A stretch of DNA of 64,000 nucleotides from Labyrinthula sp. Ha (GCA_015227615.1 JAALGZ010000070.1:59291-123290); one strand, 5' to 3'; shown: positions 32,388 to 44,373, counted from the stretch's first letter. Translations and numbers: made by a program. The notes: generated by a model not told the origin, from the sequence alone.

Positions 32388-33069
32388 TATTGCACTTCAC
32401 GTCTTCTAAATGTATGTACTTAAGACGTGAGCGGAAAGGAATATGCGGCTTGACCCGTAAACTTCAAACAATAGATAATAGAAATATAAATCCTAACTTT
32501 GTATGTAAAAAATTCGCTTACGAATAAAGACTTCTTCTTTTATATTAAAAAAAACTTCTTCAAATTATTCGTGTTAACGGCTTATTTATTTCAAAGACTA
32601 ACTATTCCAAAGATGCTAAATATGATATATTTCCAAGTATTTCTGATACCAAATTATGCTATTTTAGTAGGTAACTATAGTGTTTTACTTCCTACAAATC
32701 CATCTCACATTATCTCACTTCAATCGTGATTAACGGTACTCCACTTCAAATCCATATCAACCAATGTCACGTAATGTAAATTCATAGCATAAAAACATCA
32801 ATAAAATGCACACCCTCATATAACATCACGGGCAAAAATATCACCAAATACGAAAGTAAAAAGACAACAAATATATCCCCAAATCATATAAAAATGACAA
32901 AATCTTCCAGAAAACATCACAGAAAGTGTCATAAACATCCTATCGCCATTGTAAATATAACAAGTAACTCTTATATAACAAAAGTAAAGTTTCTTTGAAC
33001 CAAAAATCGTATCTCACGCCTAATAAACTTCGTAAGCTAAAAAAAAATATAACAGTGGAACACACAACA
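32388..33069 (-). repeat. 5' LTR of element D
   Basis: It pairs with 25365-26042 and is followed outward by the AATT target duplication and then the F-right TIR. Confidence 0.9.
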
Positions 33070-33123
33070 AATTAAACATGTGAGAATAAAGTAGAAAATT
33101 ATCAGTTCGAATAGAATTGGGAT

Positions 33124-33298
33124 TGTTAAATACAACAAGGTCATATGGCCCAGTCCGGACAAAGTATCCGATATTATATAAGAATTGGTGTCCATATTAG
33201 AACGTTATGATAAGATAAGACAATATTGTATACAGAGAATTAAAAAAAATAAATATATACCCCTATCTAAAAAAACTACTATTCAACAGGTAAAGAGT
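33124..33298 (+). repeat. 5' LTR of Copia element E
   Basis: Matches 37326-37495 and the solo LTR at 5034-5203. The Gag ATG follows 29 bp after its end. Confidence 0.9.
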
Positions 33299-33326
33299 CT
33301 AAAAGCAAAAAAAATCTACCTAAAAA

Positions 33327-34100
33327 ATGGACGCTAAAGAATTACTCAAAGGATACTTCACTTTAGACAAAGAAGAAGACTTTGTTAGATGGAAGTTCAT
33401 GATAAATGACTCACTAGAAGCACCTGGTGAAGTATATAAAACAGTGCTAGCTGGAGTTAGAAGTAACGTCGTTCTTAATAGAGAACAGACTCAAGAGATA
33501 TCGATGATTGATACTGAACAAAGGATCCTCATAGTCAAATATCTTGGCAGCAAGTATTTTCCTCTGGTTACAGGAGCTACAAGTAGCCATGAGATATTTA
33601 CAGCTTTGAAACTCCACTTCAATAAAAACAGTAAGATCAACTTACACGTTACACAGAAAAATCTATCAGCTTTGAGAATCAAGGATAGTAACGTCTTCAA
33701 GTTTATGGACACTTTCGCTCAGAAGTATTCTTAATATCAACGTTTTGGCGGTAGCATAGATGACAACAAACTATTCAAACTTCTCTTTCAAAAGCTTCCT
33801 TCACACTTGAGCGGGTTATTCAACGACCTTTGGTCCGACGCAGCCATCAGAAAAGATGGGAAACAAAATTTCACTACGGTGTCCAATACAATAAAGCTTT
33901 ACACGGCCTCTGCAGATAACCATGATACTAAGATACAACAGAACAAAATCAAGAATAAGCCTAGTACATTTAAGAAATGGTACAACATCTGCAAGAAAAA
34001 TGGAAATCTCACGCGAAAGCACAAGAATCCTGAAAATAATGACAAAGAATATATTAAGAAGAAGAATGTGAACGTTGCCAGAGGTAATACATCAGATTCT
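33327..34100 (+). pseudogene. Gag of Copia element E
   Basis: It begins at ATG 33327 with 135 residues of Copia-type capsid (LLKGYFTLDKEEDFVRWKF, KYFPLVTGATSS), a TAA at about 33732, then continues in a second frame with LPSHLSGLFNDLW. A degenerate knuckle around 33975-34025 (WYNICKKNGNLTRKHKNP) shows lost cysteines. Confidence 0.7.
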
Positions 34101-34490
34101 TCCAGGAAATGTATTGATTCTGATGTGGATTCCGTCCATTCAGCTGTGGTGAAGATGGCAAATCATTCAACGTCAGATTTATCTTTTTCTAAATTTATAA
34201 TTGATTCTGGTGCAGCGGTACATATTGTTACTACCAATAAGGATATAACTAACTACAAGCCCTACGTCTTAAAGTTAGACACGTTAAAAAATGGTGGTGA
34301 CATATATAGCCGTGGATATGACACATTGAAACTTACGTTAGATAACGGTAAGAGACTTACTGTTAAAAAGGTATACGTTGTACCGGAAGCTAATGATAAC
34401 ATTTTATCATTAAAAAGATTGGTAACATCAGGGTTCCAAATGGTTGCCTCAAAACACAATACTGTGTTAATGTAAAAAAAAAGGGATTTT
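34101..34490 (+). pseudogene. Aspartic protease of Copia element E
   Basis: FIIDSGAAVHIVTTN (34196-34240) carries the D-S-G motif, followed by a typical Copia VKKVYVVPEANDNILSLKRL segment ending the domain. The frame stops at 34475 before the integrase zinc-binding region. Confidence 0.75.
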
Positions 34491-34599
34491 TACAAAATTA
34501 AGAATAGTGATGCTCTACGGTATATTCAGACAGCTATTAAAACGAATGAAAAGCGAAAAAAAAAACAGCAAAGAAAACGAAATTAAAAAATGAAGTAGC

Positions 34600-35237
34600 T
34601 AAGGTTGCAAAGAAGTCTGGCATCATAGAATGGGACACCTAGTGTCTAAAGGACTTGATATCCACAGTGACATATCAGATGCAAAAGTCAAGTTTGACTC
34701 TAATCATACGCCGCTCTGCGAAGGATGTATCCTCGGGAAAACGCAACAAAAGTAAATTCCAAACATTTCAAGAAACATTTTAAAGCTACAAAACCAGTCC
34801 AGAAGATTCATGCCGATATAATGGGACCTTTTACTCCCATTTCTCCCCACAAATATAAATATACTCTTCTCTTGGCAGATAGTTATTCGAAGTTTTGTTG
34901 GGCAATATTTGCAGCTAAAAAATTGGGACTTTCAGATAAACTCATCACCAAATTGAAGAGAAGTCAAAACTTGTGGAACAAGAAGATATCTATTTTTTAT
35001 TCGGATGAAGGGACTGAGTTCACAAATAATATTCTGCAGCAGTATTTTAGAAGTGAAGGCATATCGCACCACCTAAGTAATGTGGATACTCCGCAACAAA
35101 ATGGGCTAGCGGAAATATCAAATAAAATCAGCATTCAAGGATCAAGAACTATACTTTATGATGGAAAACTACCACTGGCATTTTGGGACTATGCATTATC
35201 ATACCATTTTTATCAACAGAATAGATCTCCAAGGTAA
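34600..35237 (+). pseudogene. Integrase of Copia element E
   Basis: The zinc-binding region shows H-x3-H around 34620-34640 and CEGCILGK around 34715-34740 in a broken frame. The catalytic core frame from 34725 contains HADIMGPF, YSDEGTEF and NGLAEISNK as the D, D and E sites, and FWDYALSYHFYQQNRSP at the end. The triad residues are intact despite flanking frame changes. Confidence 0.8.
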
Positions 35238-37195
35238 TGGCCTAATACAGATAAAAACGACAAAAGATTTATCACTGCATTTGAGATTTTATCTGGAAAG
35301 AAGCCAAGTTACAAGTTTTCAGAATATTTGGATCCAAAGGTTATGGTGTTCGGCCTGGAGTTAAAACAAAACTTGAACCTAAATAGGAGAAGTGAACTTT
35401 TCTTAGAGGAACATCCAAGTTTTCCTTCAAAGTTCATTGGGATAAAGATAACACTCTGGAAGAATCAAGAAAAACCTTCTTTAATGAATTATAGTTCCTA
35501 GAAATAATATTAAAATGAAAAGATAACTAGCAGTTTAAAAGTTTCACCAATATATTGCTCCCAAATACTATCGTGAAGCACTGGAGCATCCTGAAATAGG
35601 TCAATGGAAGCAAGCTTATCAGAATGAAATATTTTCACTTGAAACAGTTAGCAAATTTGAAGTCATATCAAGGCCGTCAGATACCAATATTCAAATACTT
35701 CCTATTTGTGAGCTATTTACCTATAAATATGATAACATAAAAAAGCAGATTATTCCAAAGGTAAGGATAGTAGCGAGAGGAGAGAAAGAAGTGTTGAATA
35801 GTGATGAGTGTCTATATTCTCCTGTAGCTAACTTAGAAAACATCAAATCATTTTTAGTTGCAGTAAAACTAGCGCATCTAAACTTCACAGCAGTGCAACT
35901 TGATATAAAAACTGTGCTCTTATATGCAAATCGTGAAGAATATATATATATATATATATATATCTTGAACTTTATTATGGTCAATTAAAAAGATCAGGTA
36001 ATGCAAACGTCTAAAGATCAAAGAATAGATTATATGGCTTAAGGGACAGCCCCATGTTGTGGGATAAAAGTATTGATGACGTGTTGATTGTATTTGGATT
36101 TTCTTCTTTTTTACTTGATTCTTGTATTTACAAATCTGGGGGAATTGCCCAAAAAGATATCTTTCCGGAAGACACAACATTTGCAAATAACTCGAATCAA
36201 ATTAATGAGCCAAATCAAACACGAGTCAAATCAAAAGATCCTAACATGTTTTTGATCCTCTATGTTGACGACATAATTGATGCTTGAAAAGAGAGTGAAA
36301 TAAACAAATTCAAAAAAAGTATTGAAAGATGAATTCAAGATTAAACAGTCTGAAAGAATTGACAAATTTGTGGGATTAGAACTTAAAGAAAATACATACT
36401 AATTGAAATTACATCAAAGTGGATACATTCAAGTTATTGCAGAACAATTAAGAGTCACTTGTAGCAAAAAACAAGCGTATCCAGTCAATCCTTCACGTGA
36501 CCTGTGACAAGAAACAGATAAACTGACTGATCAAAGAAAATACTAATCTATCCTGGGATTCTTATTATATGCAGCGATAAACACCAGGCCTGATATTTAC
36601 TATATAACTAATTTTTTAGCTCGTCAGATAAGCCGAAGCAACACGATGTTATATCCCACCTTGAAAGAAGCTGTCAAATATCTAAACGATACAAAGGATT
36701 AAGCTTCAAGAAAGAAGAAAAAAGAATTTTAACTATGTTTGTTCAAAGTAATAGTGACTGGGCATTGGAAATACATAATAGAAAATCTATAAATGGATTG
36801 ATTATTTATGCTAATGGAGGACCATTACTTTACCAGTCAAAGAAATAGAGTTTAACTGCATTATCCACAGCAGAGGCTGAATACATGACATTAAGTGAAT
36901 GCTTGAAAAAGGTGAGACAAGTCTATCAACTATTCAAGTGTTTACAAGTTGATATTGCTACACCCATTGAAACTGAAATTGATAATCAAGCAGCAATCAA
37001 ACTTATAAAATATAACAGGTCCATTGAACGGACTAAGTATCTAGACGTAGGACTCATGTACACAAGAGATATGGTAAAGCGTGGTTTAGTCAGAGTCAGT
37101 TATGTGAAAAGTGCAGATGATACCGCGGATGTGATGACAAAAGCATGCTCCGCAGGTGTATGTAAAAGTGTTCTACCTATGGTAGTGTACTAACA
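35238..37195 (+). pseudogene. Reverse transcriptase and RNase H of Copia element E
   Basis: RT pieces include VARGEKEVLNSDE, AVQLDIKTVLLY (first catalytic Asp region) and LILYVDDIIDA near 36255-36285 (YVDD). A (TA)n run at 35938-35964 has expanded inside the RT. RNase H follows with STAEAEYMTLSEC, DNQAAIKLI and the ERTKYLDV...YVKSADDTADVMTKA tail, ending at 37193. Multiple stops make it non-functional. Confidence 0.75.
35938..35964. repeat. (TA)n microsatellite inside Copia RT
   Basis: An alternating TA run interrupts the RT coding frame between the first and second RT motifs. Probably replication slippage. Confidence 0.9.
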
Positions 37196-37325
37196 CTCGA
37201 GGTAGAAGTAACTGGGTTTGTCACCGTAATATGTTTTTCCCTAATATATAAATGCATATTTTTATAAGGGAGTTATATTTATATCTTTTAGGATAGTTTA
37301 CTCCTATGATGAGAAACTGGGGGAA

Positions 37326-37495
37326 TATTAAATACAAAAAGGCCATATGGCCCAGTCCGGACAAAGTATCCGATATTATATAAGAAGTAGTGTCTATATT
37401 AGAACGTTATGATAAGATAAGACAATATTGTATACAGAGAATTAAAAAAAATAAATAAATATATACCCCTATCTAAAAAAAACTACTATTCAACA
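37326..37495 (+). repeat. 3' LTR of Copia element E
   Basis: It pairs with 33124-33298. One transition at the second base changes the terminal TG to TA. Confidence 0.9.
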
Positions 37496-38159
37496 GAGTT
37501 TAAAATAAAGATAAAAAGATAAAGTATAAGAATAGATAATATAATTGAGTGAAATTAAATGTCGTAATATAAAAGTCTTCGTATGTAAAAAGGTTTGTCC
37601 AGATATGGGAATCTGTTTTTTTGCACGCGTGTAATTTACACTCGACATGTGATTGGTTGAATTTTTGCGAGAATGGCCAATTATTTCATTTTTGAAATTA
37701 AGGCAGTAACGATATTTGTGATTTCAGGATCTCAAATTTGGGGCATATAGCCAAAAAAAAAACATATTTTGCGAATAGGATTTTTTTACTCCGGAGTCAA
37801 ATATTCCAAATTTTCATTGGCCGAATTTTCAACTGCCCAAAATTATTTTTTGATAAAAACAAACCAAAAAAAATCAAGATAAAAAATTTGAAATCATGAC
37901 ATCTCCATAGTAAAAGGCATCACAGGACAAAGCTAAGACCCAGAAAACATAATATTTTCAAAGATTCAACAAGATCGAAAAAGAATAAACAAGATTTTGC
38001 AAAAAATAAACAATAATTTACAAAAAATGAACAAAAGTTTACAAGAGGTATATACATTCAAGAAAATAGAGTGAAGGAAACTAGTAAGGGATAGCGGTAT
38101 ATTGTTTTGTTAATACATAGGTGTTCAGAGGGGCCAGCACTCATTTTTAATTTCAACAA

Positions 38160-38990
38160 ATACTTAGGGATCAATATTTTTATTCAAAAGGAATACAGGT
38201 TCATGATTTTATATTTAAAAAGAAAAAATGTTCAGGATTTTATATTCAAAAAGAAAACAGGTTCGCGGTTCAACAATCTATATTAAAAAAACAACTTCAG
38301 GATTTTATATTTCAAAAAGAAACAGGTTCAAGTTTTTATATTCAAAAGAAAAATGTTCAAGATGTTATATTTCAAAAGAAAAAAAATGTCCCGGGATCTA
38401 TTTTTTCTGCATGGTTGGGGGTTTAGGTTATAAGTATATTCAAAAAAAAAATAAAATTCAGGGTTCAGGAAATTTATTTTGGGATATGGTTGAAAATGTG
38501 AAAGAAAATTTTTAAGGATCAGGTTTCTTACTTTGGGATAGGGTTGAAAATGTGGTAGAGAATTCATTTCTCTTCTACATGGTTGGGTGGTAGGATTTAA
38601 CTTATATTTTAAAAAAGCAGCCTTAGGATAATGTATTAAAAAAAGTTCATGGTTCAAGGATTTACAACTTCAAAAACAACTTCAAATGTTCAAGGATTTA
38701 TATTTTCAAAAAAAGGGAGACGTGTTTGGGTTCAAGGTTATATATTTCAAAAAGGGAAGGGATTTGGGGTCAAGGATTTATATTTCAAAAAAAGGAAGGG
38801 GATTTGGGGTCAAGGATTTATGTTTCAAAAAAAAGGCTCAGGATTCAAGGATTTACATTTTCAAAAAGAAAAAAGTTCAAGGGTTCAATAATTTATATTT
38901 TATAAAACAAGTTCAAAGGTTCAAGGATTTATATTTTCGAAAACAATTTCAAGGGTTCAAGGTTTTATATTCAAAAAAAGTAAGTTCTAG
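38160..38990. repeat. Degenerate minisatellite inside the Mutator-like element
   Basis: Repeated variants of GGTTCAAGGATTTATATTTC separated by A-runs, with units of roughly 30-50 bp, fill most of this interval. Subterminal repeats of this kind occur in several DNA transposon groups and can be transposase-binding regions; that role is inference here. Confidence 0.6.
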
Positions 38991-39135
38991 ATTTATGTTC
39001 AAGAACAGGTCACTTTTCTCACTCATCTGTGACAAAGGTGATTTGAAAGAAGCCCAGAGGCAATGTGATGTTTTCTTCATTTCCCTTCCTTCTTTTGACC
39101 CTCTTCCTTGGTAACTCAAACATGATCCCACTTTT

Positions 39136-41187
39136 TTACGAAAATTCATCTAAATCCCCGAAGTCTCCATCTGCGTTCTCCCTGAGCGCGGCGGTCATCT
39201 TCAAAACTGCTGCGTAGCTCTTCTTCCAGCCCCCATTGCTGTTTTTCACCTCTTCACAGAGCGTTTTGCATGATGTGAGGAGCTTGAAATATTTAACTTC
39301 CGGCCTTCTTCGGACCTTAGCTGCTTTCACAGGTGGAACTTTCACTTTGAACTCAATACACCCACGTGTGCCATCGACTTCTTGTCCCATTTCCCTTAGT
39401 ACCTGCTTGAACACAGGATGCCCCTGGTACCTCTATCTCGCTGGAAGATGATCTATATCCATGTATTTGATTCTTTTACGATCAAAATACCGTTCATAGT
39501 GTCAAAATGGAAAAAGAAGACTTGTCCAGGTTTCACAAGTACATGATTGAAGTATTATCCCTTCTCTTTCAACAACCTCCAACACATGCTTTATCCCAAT
39601 TCTCATGTTTGAATCACTGACAATGAACTTTTTTGAACTCAACTCTTCAAGAATCCAGTATGCTCGCATCAACTTCAACTCTTTTGTGAACATTTTATCA
39701 GCTTTCTTTAAGAAATCTTTACCCCCCCTATCAAACCCTTGATCTTTTTCAAAGTTATCTCCGTGTACTTATCCACATTATTCTCGTGGTGAGTGACAAT
39801 TTCATCAAGTGTCCGTTTTTTAAGAGAACTTTTTAAAGAACCATTCTATTTGATAGCAGGGTGAAATGATTCAACCCTTTGAGTAGCGCTGTGAAAGAAT
39901 ATTAGAAGTTTTATAGTCATCTCCCAACACGTTTTTTTATTTTTCTTAATTGTTTTTAGGGCAAACTGCTGCCGTTCACCAGAAAAGTCAACCAACGTAT
40001 TTTCAATTAGCTGATCAAGTTCTTTTTCTTCTGAAAAGATCTCAGGAAGAAAATTACCCAAGTTGCTTGTAAATTTTTTTTATCCCTTTTAGGTCAGAGA
40101 TTGCTGAGTTCAAGGTTGAAAGAAAGTGTTTCCTGCAAAGAACATGAGATGCTCCAAGCTCTTCAACAGCTGCTTCCAGTGTTCGACTCACATTTATCAT
40201 GTTGACTTTTGCATCTTGAAGACCCAGAAGTTTCAGCCCTTTCACAACATCTTTACTGGACCAATTTTCCATCATTGAGCACTCAAAATTTATTGTTTTA
40301 CGGAAGCAATCAATTCCGCAAGGGAACATTGCCACCAAAAAATATCTACTCATTTGATGGGTAGTATCTACTTGGATACTATCCACGTATATTTTTTAAT
40401 TTATTTTGCAGGCATTTTGAAAGCTGACTCCATTTAGCATAACTTTGCCTTCTTTGGGGTAACCCCAAGTCAGATCAAAGTTTCCTCCACGTTCTAAACA
40501 TCTTTTCCCACACGTAATTAATTTTTTAATATTATTATCCTCGCCAGTGTCAACACCTTCCTTAGCTTTTTCCACGGTTTGTTTTACTAATATTTTGTCA
40601 AAAAATGTGCCTGGAAAATTACCATATAGAGCGACATCTGCTGCTGCAATTCCACTGTCGGCAGCTCCAAATTGTTTAATTCTTTTTAATTCTTCTGCTG
40701 TAAGCTTTTGTGCATATTTTGTAATCTTTCCTAGTGCTTTTTCCTTGTGATTACAGTGATTTTTGTTAATTACGACGAAAATATACTTGAAAGTTTCAAG
40801 ATCATGCTTTATATTAACATCAAACGAGCACTTTTTGTCTAAGCTACACTTAATTTTACATCTCTTAAATCTTTTTCAGTTCCAACCCCATTTAGCAAAG
40901 CTGATTTCCTTGTCAAAGTAGTGACAAACACGAATTCTCCCCTTAAAGCAACCACTGGCAAGTCTACTGATTACTTCCAGCATCTTTTCTAAAGTAGAAT
41001 ACGTTGCTGAAGTCCAGTTTTCAAATACTTCCGATTTGCTTTGTTCTTCAGGGTCTAGAACGTCTGGTTTGAGTTTTATCCCATTAGTTTCATCTTTTTG
41101 CATAGTTTCGTTCGTAGTTTTGTTTTGAAATTTGCCCAAAATATTTGTGTCTGCCCTCTTTAAATTTTCTCTAAGTATGGGATTCAC
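39136..41187 (-). pseudogene. Putative MULE-type transposase, broken
   Basis: Successive minus-strand frames (41187-40876, then about 40860-40390, 40386-40054, 40061-39846, 39693-39502, 39414-39136) appear to be pieces of one protein. The early part has C-x3-C and H-C-x3-H type residues (CKIKCSLDKKC, NKNHCNHKE), suggesting a zinc-binding DNA-recognition domain. VDTTHQMSRYFLVAMF resembles the first Asp strand of MULE DDE transposases, and VLCRKHFLSTL resembles their later C-x-x-H segment. Frameshifts and stops break it. The family assignment rests partly on the 11-bp target duplication. Confidence 0.45.
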
Positions 41188-42223
41188 AAATTCTGTGCAT
41201 CAATTATTCAGAAAAAGTATGAAAAAATCGAGATTCTGCGCACTCGAAATTTTGTCAAAGTATGGGAAATCGTCATTTTGCGCATACTTTATTCAGATGA
41301 AGTATGATGAAAGAAAATTTGGGAAATCGATCTGACCAATGAAATCACAAGGAGTATTTGACTACGGAGTCAAAAAATTTGAACCCTATATTTTGCAAAA
41401 TTTTTGAGGTAATGGAGGGAAAGAGTGGGCAATTCTATCCAATATCAGAAAAAACAAAAAAAAAGAAGAAATACTAAAAATTGAGAACCGTATTAAGAAC
41501 TAACTTGAAAACGAAACGGGCATAGAAAACTCTCCAAAAAGAATGGAGCTAGAAATTTAGTTACATTTTGAAGTTGCTACAGAAAGCGAGATGTTTTTGC
41601 ACCTTTCAACGGTTGCAAACGGTTGCTTCAAGCGGTTCAAAAGGACTTCAGTATTTTTTACTTCAGAAGTTGTAATCTTAACCTTTAGTATTTTAAACAT
41701 AACAGAAAATATTGCAGTGCTATTTTAGCAATTGTTCTCTTGTTTCTATTTTCTCGTAAATATAGATTCAAGGATTAACTTATTCTTTTAAATATAATTC
41801 CACTTCCTTAGACTTTGATGAAATACAAAGAAGGCTGGGAATAAAGTGAAGTGCACTAGAAGATAGAAAATAAATATTAAAAGTTATAAAATATTAAAAT
41901 GTGAAGTTGCATTACCCTAGCGTGGCGGGGGGGGGCTTTAATGCTTCCCGTGTCTTTAAAAATACCCCCCCCCCATGACTCTGCCTTCTCTCCACACTCG
42001 GCCCTCGATGAAGATGAGGATGGATTTAAATCTTTCTCCATAGGTTGAATGCAAAAAATCGAAAATATATCTGAACGTTTTTAAATGCATTTGTGAACTA
42101 AAATAATTAGAAGTTTAAAGCAAATGATTTTGAAAACTGAGATTCAGAAGATTTAGATTTTTGTTAAAATTGGAATTTAAAACTTGAGTGGGTTGATACT
42201 TTAATCTAGGTGCAATATTTTTT

Positions 42224-42420
42224 AACTTTCATCGTTTTTCGTTTCCTTTTTCATAGTTTGGTCAAACTTTCATCCTTCTTCGTTTTTTTTTATGTTTTTG
42301 CTAAATTTCATCCCTTTTCTTCTTTGTTTTCCACTTCATATTTTTTTGGTTAAACTTCCATCGTTTTCGTTTGCTTTTTCATATTTTTGTTAAACTTTCA
42401 TCCTTTTTTGTTTTCGACTT
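42224..42420. repeat. Degenerate tandem repeat in F-right (inverted counterpart of 3769-3960)
   Basis: Repeated AAACTTTCATC blocks at intervals of about 40-50 bp, complementary to the array in F-left. Confidence 0.65.
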
Positions 42421-43499
42421 CTTTTCATTTTGACTTCATATTGTTTCTCATTGCTATTTATTCAAACTTAAGAATTAAAAAAAATAATAAAGCTTATTCA
42501 CAACGAGTGAGAGGAACTGCATGCATCTCGCACTGTTTTAAGCCTCTCTTGGAGGTCACGATGTTTTGATCGTCTTTTTATATGCACTTGTTGATTGTTG
42601 GATTGTTAGTTAGTTATTTAAGGATTAAATGGGCCTACTGGCCAAACCTTCTACGAACCAGGTGCTTACTATGTTCTTAACCTACTGAGAGTCATTTGTC
42701 ATTTTCTATACTCTTCTTGTTGTTATCAATACCTTATCCACTTTCTCTGGCTTTTATTGGCCAGTCTCCCAGGATACCTGATTTCATTTGTCCAAGGTTT
42801 TATTGCTCTAGATGGCAATATTCTTAATTTCCCAAATTTTAATCTTAAGTCAAGCCAAATTGAAGAAGATTGAAATTATCTCACGCCAAGTCGGAAGAGC
42901 TCCAAGAAAGCGACGGTGAAACTGAAAGATGCTTTTGAGGGATGTATTGAGGAGCATGGAGGTTTGTTGAGTAAATTTCCGAGTGGCTATTGCTGATTTT
43001 GAGTGGAAGGTGGTGAAGTGGGGTTTCTCGGCTATTCTGATTCATCAGGTTCTAGCTGAAGCTGATTCAGGGCCGTGAAAGGTATATTTTTATTATCTAT
43101 GTTTCTTAGAGGTTAAATGGGGATGTATCGTGGAGATTCCTGCTGGTTTCAGGTTTAGGATGTGAATTTTGACTGTTTGGATGTTTGGGTTGGGATAGAG
43201 CTAGGAAGGTTGTGAGGTTCATTTTGGCTGTATTCTGGTCTATTCTGGGAGAGAGCGAGAGAGAGGGAGCTATGTTCTATTGCAGGTTGGGTTGTAATAC
43301 CTTTTAGGTACAGTTGTTGTTTTCAGACGTGTTACTTATGCATTGAGTATTTCTGAAAATTCAAGTTCCCTGCTATGCACACATTCCAGAAAATCCAAGG
43401 AGTCCATGTTCATAGGTTAAAAGGTTGATGTTGACTGTGAAGTTTTGATGTACCCTGCTGCTTGTTCCAGATAGTTTCACTTGGTCGTTGTTCTTGATC

Positions 43500-43817
43500 C
43501 TGTGTTTTAAGCCCCAGTTTCTCTACCCTCTTCAGTGCCACTCTACTCAGTTTTGCATTTAAATCTCCACCTAAAAAGTAACATTCCTTTCTTTTTCAGG
43601 TTTCTTATTAACCGGCTTGACTCTTTTAAGTTAATATTTTTCTTGCCGGTATCTTGAAAACTATTTTCAGGATCCTGTCATCATTACTTTGAACTGAAGA
43701 GACGTTGCAAGCAAGTTCTTCGGCCAAGTAGGTCGCTACGCCTGCAGCTCTAGTAGACGGTTTTGAAAAAACCCTCCTACCTTTGCTACAGTTGACTTTG
43801 ACCTTTTCCTTCAGCAT
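43500..43817 (-). pseudogene. LINE-type endonuclease remnant inside F-right
   Basis: This is the inverted counterpart of 2353-2700, with the identical AGVATYLAEEL and DDRILKIVFKIP segments. The two copies differ mainly in the first 15 residues. Confidence 0.5.
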
Positions 43818-44373
43818 CTTGTAGCCATTTGCGTGTAGCTATTTCAACATCAGAATTGACAGTTGCTGAATTTTTTCTTCCAAAAAGTTAAGCTCTGTTG
43901 TAGTAAGACCACCTGTGTTCATAGAGACTTTAAGTAGTCTCTGCTCACGTTGGCTCGCACACTCTAGGCCCTCCGTGGAGGTCGAAGTCAAGCAGCTCCA
44001 TTGGGGAAAGGGCATTTAATTGCTTTTCTTGCTTCATGCCCAAAATTTAAATGTCATTAAGGCCTTAGTTTCAACAATGGCATAATTGGCCACTCTCACC
44101 AAAATTCAACCAATCAAATACAAGATGTAACTTACATCACTGTAAAAAGGTGGATTCCTTCAAACTACAGTACTACTCATATCTGGACGAGCCTTTTTAC
44201 ATACGAAGACTTTTATATTACGACATTTAATCTCATCCAATTTAAATATCTATGGTTATGATTTATCTTTTTAACTTTACTTTAAACTCAATTCTATTCT
44301 ATCTGTTTATTTTCTACTTAATTCTCTCGTACTCAGTTCTGCTCTATGTTCACTTTACAATCGCTCCTGTTCT

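Larger units (their letters stand above)
25365..33069 (-). mobile_element. Ty3/Gypsy-like element D with C-terminal MT-A70 domain, heavily decayed coding
   Basis: LTRs are 32388-33069 (5', 682 bp) and 25365-26042 (3', 678 bp), with a 4-bp target duplication AATT (25361-25364 and 33070-33073) as in element C. A polypurine tract (AAGGGGCAA on the coding strand) adjoins the 3' LTR at about 26043-26051. Gag, protease, RT, RNase H, integrase, chromodomain, SANT-like and MT-A70 are all recognisable but broken. The element is inserted in the outer TIR of F-right, 22 bp from element C. The two LTRs are very similar although the interior has many stops, so it probably transposed using proteins from other copies, or the LTRs have been converted. 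Confidence 0.85.
33124..37495 (+). mobile_element. Ty1/Copia element E, full length with two LTRs
   Basis: LTRs of about 175 bp (33124-33298 and 37326-37495) have TGTT...AACA ends; the 3' copy begins TATT by one substitution. A polypurine tract (CTGGGGGAA) precedes the 3' LTR. Copia order is clear: Gag, protease, integrase, RT, RNase H. The element is inserted within the outer TIR of F-right. The 5-bp flanks (GGGAT and GAGTT) match at only three of five bases, so the target duplication is eroded. Coding regions have several stops and frameshifts. Confidence 0.88.
37776..41388 (-). mobile_element. Mutator-like (MULE) DNA transposon nested in F-right
   Basis: The interval is absent from the matching place in F-left (about 4755-4790). 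It is flanked by an 11-bp direct repeat, TATTTTGCGAA (37765-37775) and TATTTTGCAAA (41389-41399), one mismatch apart. Target duplications of 9-11 bp are typical of Mutator-like elements. The ends are inverted repeats of roughly 50-60 bp sharing ACTCCGGAGTCAAATA or close variants and TTTTCATTGG. A decayed minus-strand protein with transposase-like features lies inside. Confidence 0.65.
37496..44373. mobile_element. DNA transposon F, right copy (interrupted)
   Basis: The inner TIR at about 37496-37770 is inverted relative to about 44040-44373. The outer tip of the left TIR is scattered by nested insertions (33070-33123, and 25343-25364 beyond element D). Without the nested elements the unit is about 3.3 kb. 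The stretch 41400-44040 is the inverted copy of 2100-4800. No transposase is seen. The right outer tip (about 44350-44373) resembles, over 20-30 bp, the sequence just upstream of the AAA gene, so the repeat unit may be larger than F itself. The stretch 42430-43490 holds nothing recognisable. Confidence 0.6.

Noticed and set aside
33124-37495. Whether any LTR element encodes an envelope gene (retrovirus-like)
   Set aside because: The 3' regions hold MT-A70 domains (Gypsy) or end directly after RNase H (Copia); no signal peptide or transmembrane envelope-like frame is present.
38228-39114. Lys/Phe/Gly-rich plus-strand frames in the Mutator-like element considered as repeat proteins
   Set aside because: They are translations of the minisatellite; frames overlap and change with repeat unit length.
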